Origin: Methylomonas sp.
GTDB lineage: Bacteria > Pseudomonadota > Gammaproteobacteria > Methylococcales > Methylomonadaceae
Direction: 5' to 3'
Assembly: GCA_026988155.1 (NCBI GenBank)
Contig: JALSLW010000061.1
Location: forward strand, 38,915 to 102,914
DNA length: 64,000 bases
Shown here: positions 30,812 to 41,277 of the stretch, in pieces
Layout: every line of letters begins with the position of its first letter
How positions within the stretch are numbered: position 1 is the first letter of the stretch
Notes under the pieces: generated by a model
What the model saw: only the letters and a program-made list of their open reading frames with translations
What the model was told of the DNA's origin: nothing
Database searches by the model: none
Translations under genes and position numbers: made by a program

Positions 30812-30993
30812 GATTAAAACCAATACATACCTTTGTTTTTAAAGATTTATTTTATTTTTTTAATGAGTTTGTTTTTATGGCTTTTGGGTCAAAAATTTAC
30901 AAAAACTGAAGAAAAAAAAATAAACACTGAAAAATCAATCATTTGATAATTCCCACAGAAAGCTGCCTGTTGCTTAAGAGCAACACATTTAAC

Positions 30994-31008
30994 GCACCAA
31001 AATGCATC
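30994..31008. promoter_or_regulatory. NtrC-like site
   Basis: GCACCAAAATGCATC, ~63 bp upstream of sigma54-type element at 31071. Confidence 0.5.
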
Positions 31009-31070
31009 ACTTTCACAAGACAGATTCTCCAACATCTCGCCAACTATTTGTTATAAAAGAAAAATTATTT

Positions 31071-31087
31071 TGGCATTTTTTTTGCTT
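31071..31087 (+). promoter_or_regulatory. Sigma54 (-24/-12) promoter upstream of duplicated porin
   Basis: TGGCATTTTTTTTGCTT, GG-N10-GC, ~35 nt before ATG. Confidence 0.7.
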
Positions 31088-31121
31088 GCCTTTTCACTAA
31101 CTTTAATAAAAAGGGTTAGTT

Positions 31122-32555
31122 ATGAATAAAACAAATTTGTCTGTTGCAATTGCACTACTTGCAACAAGTTCTGTATCAACCGCCGCTGATGACACTTCAT
31201 TTTATGGTTTTACCCCATCAGCCAGTGTTGCTTTAACCACTGATTATATGTGGAGAGGCGTTTCACAATCAAACAACGACCCTGCCATTCAAGGTTCTTT
31301 TGATTTAAGTCACGAATCAGGCCTTTATGTTGGTGCCTGGGGATCAAATGTAGAATTTGGCGACCAAAATACAAGCATGGAGCTTGATGTGTACGGTGGT
31401 TTTTCTCGAGACACTGATTTTGGTGGCATATTACCTTTTGCCTTCACATATGATCTTGGGGTTTTGCGTTATGAATATACAGCCTCACCAGATTCAGGAT
31501 TCACTGAATTATATTTTGGAGGTGCAGTCTCTCCTTTTGAAAATTTCAACCTTAGCGCCTACTGGTATTATGGGCTAAAGATTGACCACACAAAACCTGG
31601 CGAATATACCGATATCTCGGCAGACTATACATTACCTGATTCATTGGGCGGAATAACAATTCTTGCTCACGCTGGCTATTACAACCAAAAAAACACTAGC
31701 GTTTCGGGCGATGACTACTGGGATTGGAAAGTCGGGATTGCAAAAGATATTGGCGGCTTTAATTTTGAAGTTGCTTATTTTGATACCGATAATACCGGCG
31801 GCGGCGGCGTTTATGGAGGAAGCCAAAGCTTAAATGACGGTCGCGTAGTTGCAACCATCTCAAGAGAATTTGGCAATCCCCATGGCTCAGCAATGTTCTC
31901 TGACAGCTTTCACGCCAGTGCAAGTGCGGCTTTAACCACCAACTATATTTGGCGCGGTGTTTCTCAATCTAATAATGAGCCAGCAATTCAAGGTTCATTT
32001 GACCTGTCTCATGACTCTGGTCTATATGTCGGTGTCTGGGGATCTAGCTACGAATTTGAAGACCACGCAAGCATGGAGCTGGATCTTTATGGCGGTTTTT
32101 CTAGAGAAACCGATTTTGGGGGCGTGCTTCCTTTTGCAGTAACTTATGATTTAGGTGCTCTTCGCTACGAATACACCTCAGCTTCAGCTGCGAATTTCAC
32201 AGAGCTATACTTTGGCGCCTCTGTTTCTCCAGTAGAAAACCTAAATGTGAGTGCCTATTGGTACTATGGCTTAAAGATTGAGCACACTACACCAGGCGAA
32301 TATACAGATATGGCTCTTGACTACACATTGCCAGAATCACTTGGCAGCATTACCTTGCTGGGTCATGCTGGGTACTATAACCAGAAAAATGGTGGTGACG
32401 ACTATTGGGACTGGAAAGCTGGTGTTGCAAGGGATTTCAGCATATTTAACCTAGAAGTTGCGTACACAGACACCGATGATGCTAATGCTAGAAATTCTAA
32501 TGGCAAAAGTCTAGATGATGGCAAAGTTGTTGCGACAATCTCAACAACATTCTAA
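31122..32555 (+). CDS. TorF family (TIGR02001) putative porin with internal tandem duplication of the barrel domain
   Basis: Signal peptide; two ~215-aa repeats both starting SAS.ALTT.Y.WRGVSQSNN.PAIQGSFDLSH.SGLYVG.WGS. Confidence 0.88.
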   Translation: MNKTNLSVAIALLATSSVSTAADDTSFYGFTPSASVALTTDYMWRGVSQSNNDPAIQGSFDLSHESGLYVGAWGSNVEFGDQNTSMELDVYGGFSRDTDFGGILPFAFTYDLGVLRYEYTASPDSGFTELYFGGAVSPFENFNLSAYWYYGLKIDHTKPGEYTDISADYTLPDSLGGITILAHAGYYNQKNTSVSGDDYWDWKVGIAKDIGGFNFEVAYFDTDNTGGGGVYGGSQSLNDGRVVATISREFGNPHGSAMFSDSFHASASAALTTNYIWRGVSQSNNEPAIQGSFDLSHDSGLYVGVWGSSYEFEDHASMELDLYGGFSRETDFGGVLPFAVTYDLGALRYEYTSASAANFTELYFGASVSPVENLNVSAYWYYGLKIEHTTPGEYTDMALDYTLPESLGSITLLGHAGYYNQKNGGDDYWDWKAGVARDFSIFNLEVAYTDTDDANARNSNGKSLDDGKVVATISTTF

Positions 32556-32582
32556 GCCTCTTATTTATAAGTGCTTAAACTA

Positions 32583-32616
32583 AAAACGGGGCGTATGCCC
32601 CGTTTTTTTTGCTCAA
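32583..32616 (+). terminator. Rho-independent terminator
   Basis: AAAACGGGGCGTATGCCCCGTTTTTTTT. Confidence 0.9.
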
Positions 32617-32696
32617 ATGACAGAAAAAATGGTATGGTGTAAAAGTTTTTAAAAAAACCAGACTAATTATAAATACAACCTTCGGAGACAAGTTAA

Positions 32697-34106
32697 ATGT
32701 CAGTAGAAAACGTTCTTAAAATGATCCAGGAAAACGACGTCAAATTTGTTGATTTTCGTTTTTGTGATACCCGCGGTAAAGAGCAGCATGTAACATTCCC
32801 TGCTCATACGATTGATGAAGACACTTTTGAAGACGGCAACATGTTTGATGGTTCTTCAGTTGCTGGCTGGAAGGGGATTAATGAATCTGACATGATTTTA
32901 ATGCCCGATCCTGCAACAGCTGTTTTAGACCCATTTTTTGACGACACAACCCTGATTTTGCGCTGTGATATTATTGAACCTAATGATATGCAGGGCTACG
33001 AACGCGACCCACGCTCTATCGCACACCGCGCCGAAGCCTATATGCAATCGACCGGCATTGCGGATAACGCATACTTTGGCCCTGAAAATGAATTTTTCGT
33101 TTTCGACGATGTAAAATGGAATGCAGATATGGGCAGCTGTGGCTACAAAGTTGATTCTGAAGAAGCAGGCTGGAACTCTGAAAAAGCATACGAAGACGGC
33201 AACATTGGTCACCGTCCAGGCGTAAAAGGCGGTTACTTTCCTGTACCACCAGTTGATTCTTTGCAAGATATGCGTTCTGCAATGTGCCTTGTTCTTGAAG
33301 AAATGGGACAAACAACAGAAGTGCATCACCACGAAGTTGCAACTGCCGGTCAGTGTGAAATTGGCACAAAATTCAACACTTTAGTTAAAAAGGCAGACGA
33401 AGTTTTAGAGCTAAAATATGTTGTAGCCAACATTGCACATGCATATGGCAAAACAGCAACTTTTATGCCTAAGCCTCTTGTTGGAGATAATGGTAACGGC
33501 ATGCACGTTCATCAGTCTTTATTTAAAGATGGCAACAACTTATTCTCAGGCGATTTATACGGCGGTTTATCTGAAACTGCTTTATTCTATATTGGCGGTA
33601 TCATCAAGCATGCAAAAGCACTTAATGCATTTGCCAATGCATCTACAAACAGCTACAAACGCTTAGTGCCTGGCTTTGAAGCCCCTGTAATGCTAGCTTA
33701 CTCTGCGCGCAACCGTTCTGCATCAATCCGCATTCCTTTTGTAAACAACCCTAAAGGCCGTCGCATTGAACTTCGTTTTGGCGATTCTACAGCAAACCCT
33801 TATCTGTGTTTTGCCGCAATGCTAATGGCTGGTCTAGATGGGATTGAAAATAAAATCCATCCTGGCGATGCAATGGATAAGGATTTATACGATTTGCCTC
33901 CAGAAGAAGAAAAAGCAATTCCACAGGTTGCTGTTTCTTTTGATGAAGCATTAAAAGCTTTGGACGAAGACCGTGAGTTCTTAACTCGTGGCGGCGTATT
34001 TACTGATGATGCAATTGATGGCTATATTGATCTAAAAATGGAAGAAGTAACTCGTCTGCGGATGAGCACTCACCCTGTAGAATTTGATATGTATTATAGC
34101 TTGTAA
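32697..34106 (+). CDS. glnA: Type I glutamine synthetase
   Basis: [17 protein letters not shown], adenylylation-site region DLYDLPPEE; 469 aa. Confidence 0.98.
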   Translation: MSVENVLKMIQENDVKFVDFRFCDTRGKEQHVTFPAHTIDEDTFEDGNMFDGSSVAGWKGINESDMILMPDPATAVLDPFFDDTTLILRCDIIEPNDMQGYERDPRSIAHRAEAYMQSTGIADNAYFGPENEFFVFDDVKWNADMGSCGYKVDSEEAGWNSEKAYEDGNIGHRPGVKGGYFPVPPVDSLQDMRSAMCLVLEEMGQTTEVHHHEVATAGQCEIGTKFNTLVKKADEVLELKYVVANIAHAYGKTATFMPKPLVGDNGNGMHVHQSLFKDGNNLFSGDLYGGLSETALFYIGGIIKHAKALNAFANASTNSYKRLVPGFEAPVMLAYSARNRSASIRIPFVNNPKGRRIELRFGDSTANPYLCFAAMLMAGLDGIENKIHPGDAMDKDLYDLPPEEEKAIPQVAVSFDEALKALDEDREFLTRGGVFTDDAIDGYIDLKMEEVTRLRMSTHPVEFDMYYSL

Positions 34107-34143
34107 GTTTTTTTGCTGCTTGGCAGCATCAGTACGAAGAAAA

Positions 34144-34168
34144 AAGCGCCCCTTTTTGGGGCGTTTTT
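34144..34168 (+). terminator. Rho-independent terminator of glnA
   Basis: GCGCCCCTTTTTGGGGCGTTTTTG. Confidence 0.85.
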
Positions 34169-34388
34169 GTTTGTAAAAATAGCTTGCTAAACTATATTAT
34201 GTACAGAGACTTTTCCGTCTCAGTCTCTAATTTTCATGTTTTGCGGGCGTTGATTCAATAAATGTCAGCCAGAATTGCGTTCTCGTTCAGCCCTATTCAG
34301 CATTAGACTTTTCTCCTTAAGCTACCTGTGACCGTGCAATGCCTAGGGGACAATAAACCACCTTATCAACCATTTTTCATTCGCCAAA

Positions 34389-34407
34389 TGGTATAAAAAT
34401 TGCTTTT
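34389..34407 (+). promoter_or_regulatory. Sigma54-like element upstream of ntrB
   Basis: TGGTATAAAAATTGCTTTT, GG-N10-GC spacing, ~34 nt before GTG start. Confidence 0.5.
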
Positions 34408-34440
34408 AAAATAGCCAATCTCAGCCAATTACTTATCTCC

Positions 34441-35493
34441 GTGTATAAAAAGATACTCGCTCACCTTAATGAGGCAATTTTATTATTTAATCAGAAATTA
34501 ATTTTGACCTACATAAACTCAGCAGGTGAAATATTGCTGGCTGATAGTGCAAAGCATTTGCTAGGCCTTTCCGCAGAGACTTTGTTCAGATCTTCTGACT
34601 CACTGCTATTAGACTTACAGCAATGCTTGAAGAATAACGAGCCCTTGGTTGACAGAGAATTAAGCTTCTCATATCTTAAGCAGTCGATGACCGTCAACTT
34701 CAGCGCCACACCTCTACTGGAGGAGGGGGCGTTGAGCGAAATTTTAGTAGAACTTCAGCAAATCGATAGACATCTGCGCATCAGCAAAGAAGAACAGCTG
34801 CTTGCACAGCAAAATATTAGCCGAATGCTGGTGAAAGGTCTGGCTCATGAAATAAAAAACCCGCTTGGCGGCATTAGAGGGGCGGCACAATTGCTTGAAC
34901 TTGAATTGCACGAGCCTGAATTAAAAGAATATACTCAAATTATCATTCAGGAATCTGATCGTTTAAAATCCTTAATGGACAGAATGCTGGGACCAAATAA
35001 ACCTTCAAATAAAGAGCCTTTAAATATCCATCGAGTTCTTGAGCGTGTCAGACAGTTAGTCATTGCTGAGGGTGGAAATAATATTAGCATTGCTACTGAT
35101 TACGACCCGAGCATCCCCGACTTGACTGCCGATAAAAACCAGCTTATTCAAGCTGTACTCAATATTGTGCAAAACGCTGTTCAGGCGATGCCTCAGGGTG
35201 GCAACATAATTTTGAGAACACGTATTCAGCGCCACATGACCATCGGCCGCAAACGCTACAGGTTAGCTGCAAAAATAGATATTATCGACAACGGCCCAGG
35301 CATTAATGATAAGCTTATGAACCAAATATTTTACCCTCTGATTACCAGCCGAGCTGAAGGCACTGGACTTGGACTGTCCATTGCCCAATCATTGATTAAT
35401 CAGCATAATGGTCTGATTGAATGCGAAAGCGAACCGGGAAACACTATCTTTTCTATCTATTTGCCTTTGGAGAATGCGCATGCAGAATCCTAA
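34441..35493 (+). CDS. ntrB: Nitrogen regulation sensor kinase NtrB (GlnL)
   Basis: GLAHEIKNPLGGIRGAAQLLELEL H-box, NIVQNAVQAMP N-box; GTG start. Confidence 0.95.
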   Translation: MYKKILAHLNEAILLFNQKLILTYINSAGEILLADSAKHLLGLSAETLFRSSDSLLLDLQQCLKNNEPLVDRELSFSYLKQSMTVNFSATPLLEEGALSEILVELQQIDRHLRISKEEQLLAQQNISRMLVKGLAHEIKNPLGGIRGAAQLLELELHEPELKEYTQIIIQESDRLKSLMDRMLGPNKPSNKEPLNIHRVLERVRQLVIAEGGNNISIATDYDPSIPDLTADKNQLIQAVLNIVQNAVQAMPQGGNIILRTRIQRHMTIGRKRYRLAAKIDIIDNGPGINDKLMNQIFYPLITSRAEGTGLGLSIAQSLINQHNGLIECESEPGNTIFSIYLPLENAHAES

Positions 35494-36892
35494 TATTGTC
35501 TGGGTAGTTGATGATGATAAATCCATACGCTGGGTACTTGACAAGGCATTGCAAAAAGCCTCCATGGTATGCAAAAGCTTTGCCAATGCATCCAATCTAT
35601 TAGATGCTCTGCAGACAGAAAGGCCTGACGCATTGCTCACTGACATCAGAATGCCGGGCATGGATGGCCTTGAACTATTAAAAAAAGTGCAGCAAAGCTA
35701 TCCTGACCTACCTGTCATTGTAATGACCGCCCACTCGGATCTGGACAGTGCAGTTTCAGCTTTTCATGGTGGCGCTTTTGAATACCTGCCTAAGCCTTTT
35801 GATATTAATGAGGTGGTTGATGTAGCACAAAGAGCCTGTCTACAGAGCAAACAGCGTGAAACGCTTGATAAAAGCGAGCCAGAACGGCTTGAAGAAACAC
35901 CTGAAATAATTGGTGAAGCACCTGCCATGCAGGAAGTGTTTAGAGCCATTGGCCGTCTGGCCCGTTCACATATTACTGTGCTGATTAATGGCGCGTCAGG
36001 GACAGGAAAGGAGCTAGTGGCAAAAGCTTTGCATAGACACAGCCCGAGAAGCAAAAAACCCTTTATAGCGCTCAACATGGCCGCAATCCCAAAAGACCTG
36101 ATGGAATCAGAACTCTTTGGGCATGAGAAAGGCTCTTTTACCGGTGCGCATACCCGAAGAGCAGGACGTTTTGAGCAGGCCAATGGGGGCACCCTGTTTT
36201 TAGATGAAATAGGTGATATGCCTGCAGAACTGCAAACGCGACTGCTGCGCGTATTGGCTGATAATATGTTCTACCCTGTCGGATCTCATACGGCCGTTAA
36301 AGTTGATGTGCGAATTATAGCGGCAACACATCAAAATTTGGAACTGCTCGTCGAAAATGGACTTTTTAGAGAAGATTTATTTCATCGTCTTAATGTAATT
36401 AGAATACATATTCCGCCATTATGTGAGCGTAAACAGGATATTCCGCTATTAATGAGCCACTTCCTTAACGTGGCTTCCGTAGAATTGAACAGTGAAGTTA
36501 AGCAGCTAAAACCGGAAACTGAAATTTTTTTAAGCTCGCTGCCCTGGCCTGGCAATGTGAGGCAGCTAGAAAATACTTGTCGCTGGCTTACAGTGATGGC
36601 TTCAGGCAGAGAAATTTATCTGGAAGATCTTCCGCCCGAGCTGACAAGTACAGAAAAAGAAAATGCAGCAGAGGCCAGTGGAAACTGGGAAATATTGCTA
36701 GAAGAAACCATTAAGCACCAGTTGCAACTAGGCCGGCCAGAAGTTGCAAAAACTATTATTCCCGAGGTTGAAAGCATTCTTATTAAATCAGCGCTAAACT
36801 ACACTTCCGGCAGGAAAAATGAAGCAGCCTTGCTGTTAGGCTACGGGAGAAACACGCTCACCAGAAAAATAAAAGAATTGAAAATTGAATGA
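35480..36892 (+). CDS. ntrC: Nitrogen regulator NtrC (sigma54 activator)
   Basis: Receiver, GASGTGKE, ELFGHEKGSFTGA GAFTGA-type loop, Fis-type HTH; ORF longer upstream, ATG at 35480 preferred. Confidence 0.96.
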   Translation: MQNPNIVWVVDDDKSIRWVLDKALQKASMVCKSFANASNLLDALQTERPDALLTDIRMPGMDGLELLKKVQQSYPDLPVIVMTAHSDLDSAVSAFHGGAFEYLPKPFDINEVVDVAQRACLQSKQRETLDKSEPERLEETPEIIGEAPAMQEVFRAIGRLARSHITVLINGASGTGKELVAKALHRHSPRSKKPFIALNMAAIPKDLMESELFGHEKGSFTGAHTRRAGRFEQANGGTLFLDEIGDMPAELQTRLLRVLADNMFYPVGSHTAVKVDVRIIAATHQNLELLVENGLFREDLFHRLNVIRIHIPPLCERKQDIPLLMSHFLNVASVELNSEVKQLKPETEIFLSSLPWPGNVRQLENTCRWLTVMASGREIYLEDLPPELTSTEKENAAEASGNWEILLEETIKHQLQLGRPEVAKTIIPEVESILIKSALNYTSGRKNEAALLLGYGRNTLTRKIKELKIE

Positions 36893-37094
36893 CTGCTTAT
36901 ATGCGGATATAGCTGACGGACAATCAAGGTATAGCCCCCTGTTTTTCGTTACAGGCATTCAATTAAAAAATATAAGGCTATAAAGCAAGGCAGGAGCAAC
37001 TGCCAAGAAGCCTATTCGTAACCTCAGCTATACACTGTTCTGTCCCGGCCGGGATTTTAAGATTATCTCTGTCAATAAGCTCTCGCGATGATTT

Positions 37095-37132
37095 TAAGTA
37101 CCCACGTTAAATTAATTTTACTTGGGTACTTA
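37095..37132. terminator. Bidirectional hairpin between ntrC and yraN
   Basis: TAAGTACCCA..TGGGTACTTA perfect 10-bp stem. Confidence 0.6.
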
Positions 37133-37495
37133 TGCCTGAAATGCATTTTGTATCCAGTTTATATCCGTATCATTTGACATTGCAATCACATCAAACCGAA
37201 TCGGACTATTGTTCTTATGGGTGGATAAATAGTACTGCGTTGCGGCTATGATGCAGGACTGTTTTTTTTGAGATATGCTTTCCAGCGCCCCGCCATACCT
37301 GTTAGATTTTCTGAATCTGACCTCAACAATAACCAGTGTTTCGGCATCTTTCATAATGAGATCAAGTTCACCGCCTTTACACTGAAAGTTTTTATCAATA
37401 AGCATTAGGCCCTGCTTTAATAAAAAATCGCAGGCAAGCTGTTCCGATTTTTGCCCACGAATTAAATGCGCAGGACGACTTGGAGCCTTAAACAT
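37130..37495 (-). CDS. yraN: UPF0102 family endonuclease-like protein YraN
   Basis: GQKSEQLACDFLLKQGL..NFQCKGGELDLIMKDAETLVIVEVRFR. Confidence 0.94.
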   Translation of the reverse strand: MFKAPSRPAHLIRGQKSEQLACDFLLKQGLMLIDKNFQCKGGELDLIMKDAETLVIVEVRFRKSNRYGGALESISQKKQSCIIAATQYYLSTHKNNSPIRFDVIAMSNDTDINWIQNAFQA

Positions 37496-39372
37496 TATTG
37501 TGAAGGCCTAAAAACCATATTTTCATCATTATTAACCTTTTCCTGCAAAACGGGCAGTCCTTTAATAAATTTTGCACAGACCAGCTGACGGGTAACCCTG
37601 TTTTCCATATCAAGCGACAGAATGCCAGTTGCACCTGCATAAGGAGTGCTGGAAATATGTTCAAGTTCGGAGATTATATTAAAGGAATCAATCCCCAGGG
37701 CAATAAGTCTCAAATACCTGGAAGGCAGGTTTTGCCAGCTATCACGCAATGATTCCTGGCTAAGCTCTCCTGGGTAGCTGTCAGGAAAAAGCCAGGGAAT
37801 ATCGCAAAAGGTAATGCCATTTAGATCTATATCTGCCACTGGATTAGGTTCTCCGGCATAGATCTGCGGAGATGCATAGACGGGTACCTGAGTTGCCCGG
37901 TAGAATTGCAATTGCGGATAAATGGAACGGGCCTTCTGTGCAGAAGCAGATAGCAAAATGGCATCTACATCGGCTCGCCTGCGTTCTTGGTGCTCAATGC
38001 CTCTGCCAAGAAACTGTTTAAGTTTTCGATAGCGAAACTGGCTTTCATCAAGGTTAAGAAGGTTTTTTATTGATACTGAAAAATCACTGCCTCTGGAATT
38101 ATAAAACTGAGATTCAAGGACAGTACCGCCCGTTTCCTGCCAGTATTCAATTAAATAGTCTGCCGTACGATGCCCTCGTTTAGACTCTGGCGCTAGCACC
38201 AGTACTTTTTTAACTCCATGCGAAGCTGCCTCGCTTGCAATCTGTTTAGCCTCATCAATAGGACTTAATCCGAACTGAAATAAGTTATCTTTGGCTAAAT
38301 TTGCAACATGGTTTAAGGCAAGAACGGGTACGCTTAACTCAGTTTCTAAAGCAAGCTCCTGAATATTAGCTTTGCTTAGAGGGCCAATGACTAATTCTGC
38401 CCCTTCAGAAATGGCTTGGCGATACAGATTGACAGCATTATTTGCCGAGCTGTCATAAAAACGAATTGATGGCTGATAATCTGTCTGCGGATGGTGGTAG
38501 GCAGCCAAAAAACCTTCTTTAATTGTTTTGGCCGCTTTGGCATAGCGTCCTGACTCAGGCAGCAGCAGAGCAATTGCCGCCGGTATCTTAAAGCTATTCT
38601 TTAGGCTCTCAGCGCCATCTTCAAGATATGCCTGCAAAAAGTCTGTGTCAGCTGGGTGCTGGGGAAATAGCTGTCTCCATCCATTTATAGCATCCTGAAA
38701 TGAAGCGGAATGATAATTGTACTTGTTGCTGTTCAGCAGTTTAGCCAAGGCCATCCAGCCCCCTAAGACATCAGAAGCAGATGGCTGCTGGCTAAGCGTT
38801 TGAGAGGGAAGCAGGCGCAATGTATCCAGAATAACCTTGCTGTTATCCTCATGCTGAATATACCTAAGCAGTGGTGCCAGCTGAATGCGAGCCCGAACAC
38901 TTTGCAGCTGATTTCCTGTTAATGCATGGGCAAAGGCTAAAGACTGGTAAAATGTTATTTTATCTTCGGCATTTAGGTTCTGAGGCTGAGTGACATTTAA
39001 TTTGCTGAGCGCTTTTTCAGCTTCACCATTACTCAAATGTATTTGGATAAGGATTAAATTTAATTTATTGCGCTGCTCAGCCGTCAATAAATTCTGATCG
39101 ATTGAATCAGCAACTGTTTGAGCCAGCTGACTGTCCCCAGACTGAAGATATGCCTCGGCAGCCAAAAGATTATATTCATTAAGACGGGCAGGCTTAGTTT
39201 TGGCAAGAGCCTGATATAGTTGGCCGGCCTGTTTATGCTGGCCACGCTGTGAATAATACTCGGCTTTGATAGACTCATTCACATATTGATAGCGATGAAC
39301 CGCCTGTTTAGTCGAGCAGCCGGAAAGTAAAAATAAGCAAAGAGTAGATATAGTTACATAATGGCGGTTCAT
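37495..39372 (-). CDS. lpoA: Penicillin-binding protein activator LpoA
   Basis: Lipobox LLSGCS, N-terminal TPR-like and C-terminal periplasmic-binding fold (IALLLPESGRYAKAAKTIKEGFLAAY); lpoA-yraN/rsmI synteny. Confidence 0.94.
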   Translation of the reverse strand: MNRHYVTISTLCLFLLSGCSTKQAVHRYQYVNESIKAEYYSQRGQHKQAGQLYQALAKTKPARLNEYNLLAAEAYLQSGDSQLAQTVADSIDQNLLTAEQRNKLNLILIQIHLSNGEAEKALSKLNVTQPQNLNAEDKITFYQSLAFAHALTGNQLQSVRARIQLAPLLRYIQHEDNSKVILDTLRLLPSQTLSQQPSASDVLGGWMALAKLLNSNKYNYHSASFQDAINGWRQLFPQHPADTDFLQAYLEDGAESLKNSFKIPAAIALLLPESGRYAKAAKTIKEGFLAAYHHPQTDYQPSIRFYDSSANNAVNLYRQAISEGAELVIGPLSKANIQELALETELSVPVLALNHVANLAKDNLFQFGLSPIDEAKQIASEAASHGVKKVLVLAPESKRGHRTADYLIEYWQETGGTVLESQFYNSRGSDFSVSIKNLLNLDESQFRYRKLKQFLGRGIEHQERRRADVDAILLSASAQKARSIYPQLQFYRATQVPVYASPQIYAGEPNPVADIDLNGITFCDIPWLFPDSYPGELSQESLRDSWQNLPSRYLRLIALGIDSFNIISELEHISSTPYAGATGILSLDMENRVTRQLVCAKFIKGLPVLQEKVNNDENMVFRPSQ

Positions 39373-39412
39373 GAATGGACAGGCCTATTTTTAAATGAGA
39401 GAAAAGTATCAA

Positions 39413-40264
39413 ATGTTCGGTAAATTATACGTTGTTGCAACACCTATAGGCAATTTAGCAGATTTTACCTATAGAGCCGTTGAAACTTTAAAAGATGTCG
39501 ACTTGATTGCGGCAGAAGACACTCGACATGCAAAAACGCTGCTGCAGCATTATGCCATTAATAAGAAAATGGTTTCTTTGCATCAGCATAATGAAGAAAA
39601 AACTGCGCCGGGCTTAATAGAAAAGATGAAAAGCGGGTTAAATATAGCTTTGGTTTCTGATGCTGGCACCCCGCTGTTAAGTGACCCCGGAATGCCTCTG
39701 GTCAAATTGGCAAGGCAGCAGGGTATAGAGGTCTCGCCAATTCCTGGAGCCTGTGCATTAATTGCGGCATTGTCGGTATCAGGCTTGCCCGTTACACGAT
39801 TCACCTTTGAAGGCTTTTTGCCCAGGACCTCTTCAGCCAGAAAATTAATCTTTACCCAAAAGAAAAATGATGCGGCTACTTGGGTATTTTATGAATCTAG
39901 CCACAGAATATTAGCCTCGCTGGAAGACTTGCAAGAAATTATAGCAGGAGACCGGAGAATTGCCTTAGCAAGAGAGTTAACTAAAATATATGAAACAGTA
40001 GTTAATGATACTTTAGATAATGTACTGGAACAGGTAAAAAGCAATGGCAATATGCAGAAGGGTGAGTTTGTTGTGCTTGTCGAGGGTGCGGTAGCTGAAA
40101 AAAATGTATCTGAAATAAGCGAAGATCAGAAACGTGTTTTATTGATTTTATTAAAACAATGCTCTATTAAAACAGCGGTAGCAATGGCGGCTGAAATAAC
40201 AGGGGCTAGAAAAAAGGTGCTGTACCAGTCAGCATTAGAGCTAAAGGAAAGTAGTGCGGAGTAA
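39413..40264 (+). CDS. rsmI: 16S rRNA (cytidine1402-2'-O)-methyltransferase
   Basis: LYVVATPIGNLADFTYRAVETL..SDAGTPLLSDPG; ATG at 39413 preferred. Confidence 0.96.
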   Translation: MFGKLYVVATPIGNLADFTYRAVETLKDVDLIAAEDTRHAKTLLQHYAINKKMVSLHQHNEEKTAPGLIEKMKSGLNIALVSDAGTPLLSDPGMPLVKLARQQGIEVSPIPGACALIAALSVSGLPVTRFTFEGFLPRTSSARKLIFTQKKNDAATWVFYESSHRILASLEDLQEIIAGDRRIALARELTKIYETVVNDTLDNVLEQVKSNGNMQKGEFVVLVEGAVAEKNVSEISEDQKRVLLILLKQCSIKTAVAMAAEITGARKKVLYQSALELKESSAE

Positions 40265-40483
40265 ATATTCAAATATTGTGTGTAGCTTGTCTTTGTTTTC
40301 GGCTGACAGTGCATAGCACGATAGATAAAGTGGCAAAAACCCGATGTTTCTCAAAGGCTGGGGGATTTTTGGAAGTGCTCTGCTGGCTTTTGCGCTCTAC
40401 TCTTTGATTTTAGCCTCCAAATATCAACAGATAATTGACAACAGTGATCAGTATTTATAGAGTAATGATCTGGTAAGGTAGCA

Positions 40484-40627
40484 CGCATTAAATAGCCTAC
40501 CCATATTGCGCAGGATTTTTATTCGTCTTCAAGGCGCAACAAAGAGAGCATAGCAAGCTATGTGACCGAAGTTGCAACGCTGAAGACGGATAAAAAGACA
40601 AGCAAGATTGGTGGGTTATTTATTGCG
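40484..40627. repeat. ~144-bp imperfect palindrome (MITE/REP-like)
   Basis: Arm 1 CGCATTAAATAGCCTACCCATATTGCGCAGGATTTTTATTCGTCTTCAAGG; reverse complement of arm 2 CGCAATAAATAACCCACCAATCTTGCTTGTCTTTTTATCCGTCTTCAGCG; core CATAGC-AA-GCTATG. Confidence 0.8.
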
Positions 40628-40690
40628 AGTTGCCTAAGGCTAGCTTAACTACAGCTAAAAATTTGTTTTCCAAAAAATGTAATAATAAAA

Positions 40691-41215
40691 ATGCTAACAT
40701 TAACAATAACTTTAAAACAAAAGCTAACACTTATATTGCTCAGTGCCATTGCTTTTAATCCGGCTATGGCTAAATCGGACAAGCAAATTATGGGCGATGT
40801 TCAGAGAGCACGAGAAATGACTCGGCAAAAAGGCGACCATTCAAAGCATATCCAGCCAGTTGACGAGAGCCAAAAATTTCGCGGTGTCTTTTATGGATAC
40901 CTTCCATGTAAAGAGTGTGCCGGCATTAAAATGACCCTGTCCCTAAAAAACAAAAAAAACTATCTACTGGTAACCCAGTATGCTCAAGCTTCCAACAGGG
41001 AGTATTTTGAAAAGGGCAAATATGCCTGGGATGAAAAGTCCCGCACAGTAACTTTAATAGCCCGTAAGGATTCAAGCATAAGAAAATTGCATATTAAAGA
41101 TGAAGGATCACTAATCGTACTTACTTCTGAAGGCGCGCCGATGAAAGGGGACCAAGACCAATATACTTTACTTAGAACAGACAAAAATAAATCACGTGAA
41201 GTGCATATTCACTAG
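40691..41215 (+). CDS. NlpE-like protein, copper resistance NlpE N-terminal domain
   Basis: FRGVFYGYLPCKECAGIKMTLSL CxxC motif. Confidence 0.8.
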   Translation: MLTLTITLKQKLTLILLSAIAFNPAMAKSDKQIMGDVQRAREMTRQKGDHSKHIQPVDESQKFRGVFYGYLPCKECAGIKMTLSLKNKKNYLLVTQYAQASNREYFEKGKYAWDEKSRTVTLIARKDSSIRKLHIKDEGSLIVLTSEGAPMKGDQDQYTLLRTDKNKSREVHIH

Positions 41216-41277
41216 CCATCATTAAAAAGCCATACGACCTTCTTTGGAAAGGGGGGATCATGTGGCTTTAGCAACCT

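Noticed and set aside
40265-40690. Possible RNase P RNA (rnpB), which often lies near rsmI in gammaproteobacteria
   Set aside because: No rnpB consensus blocks seen; the region is explained by a palindromic repeat.
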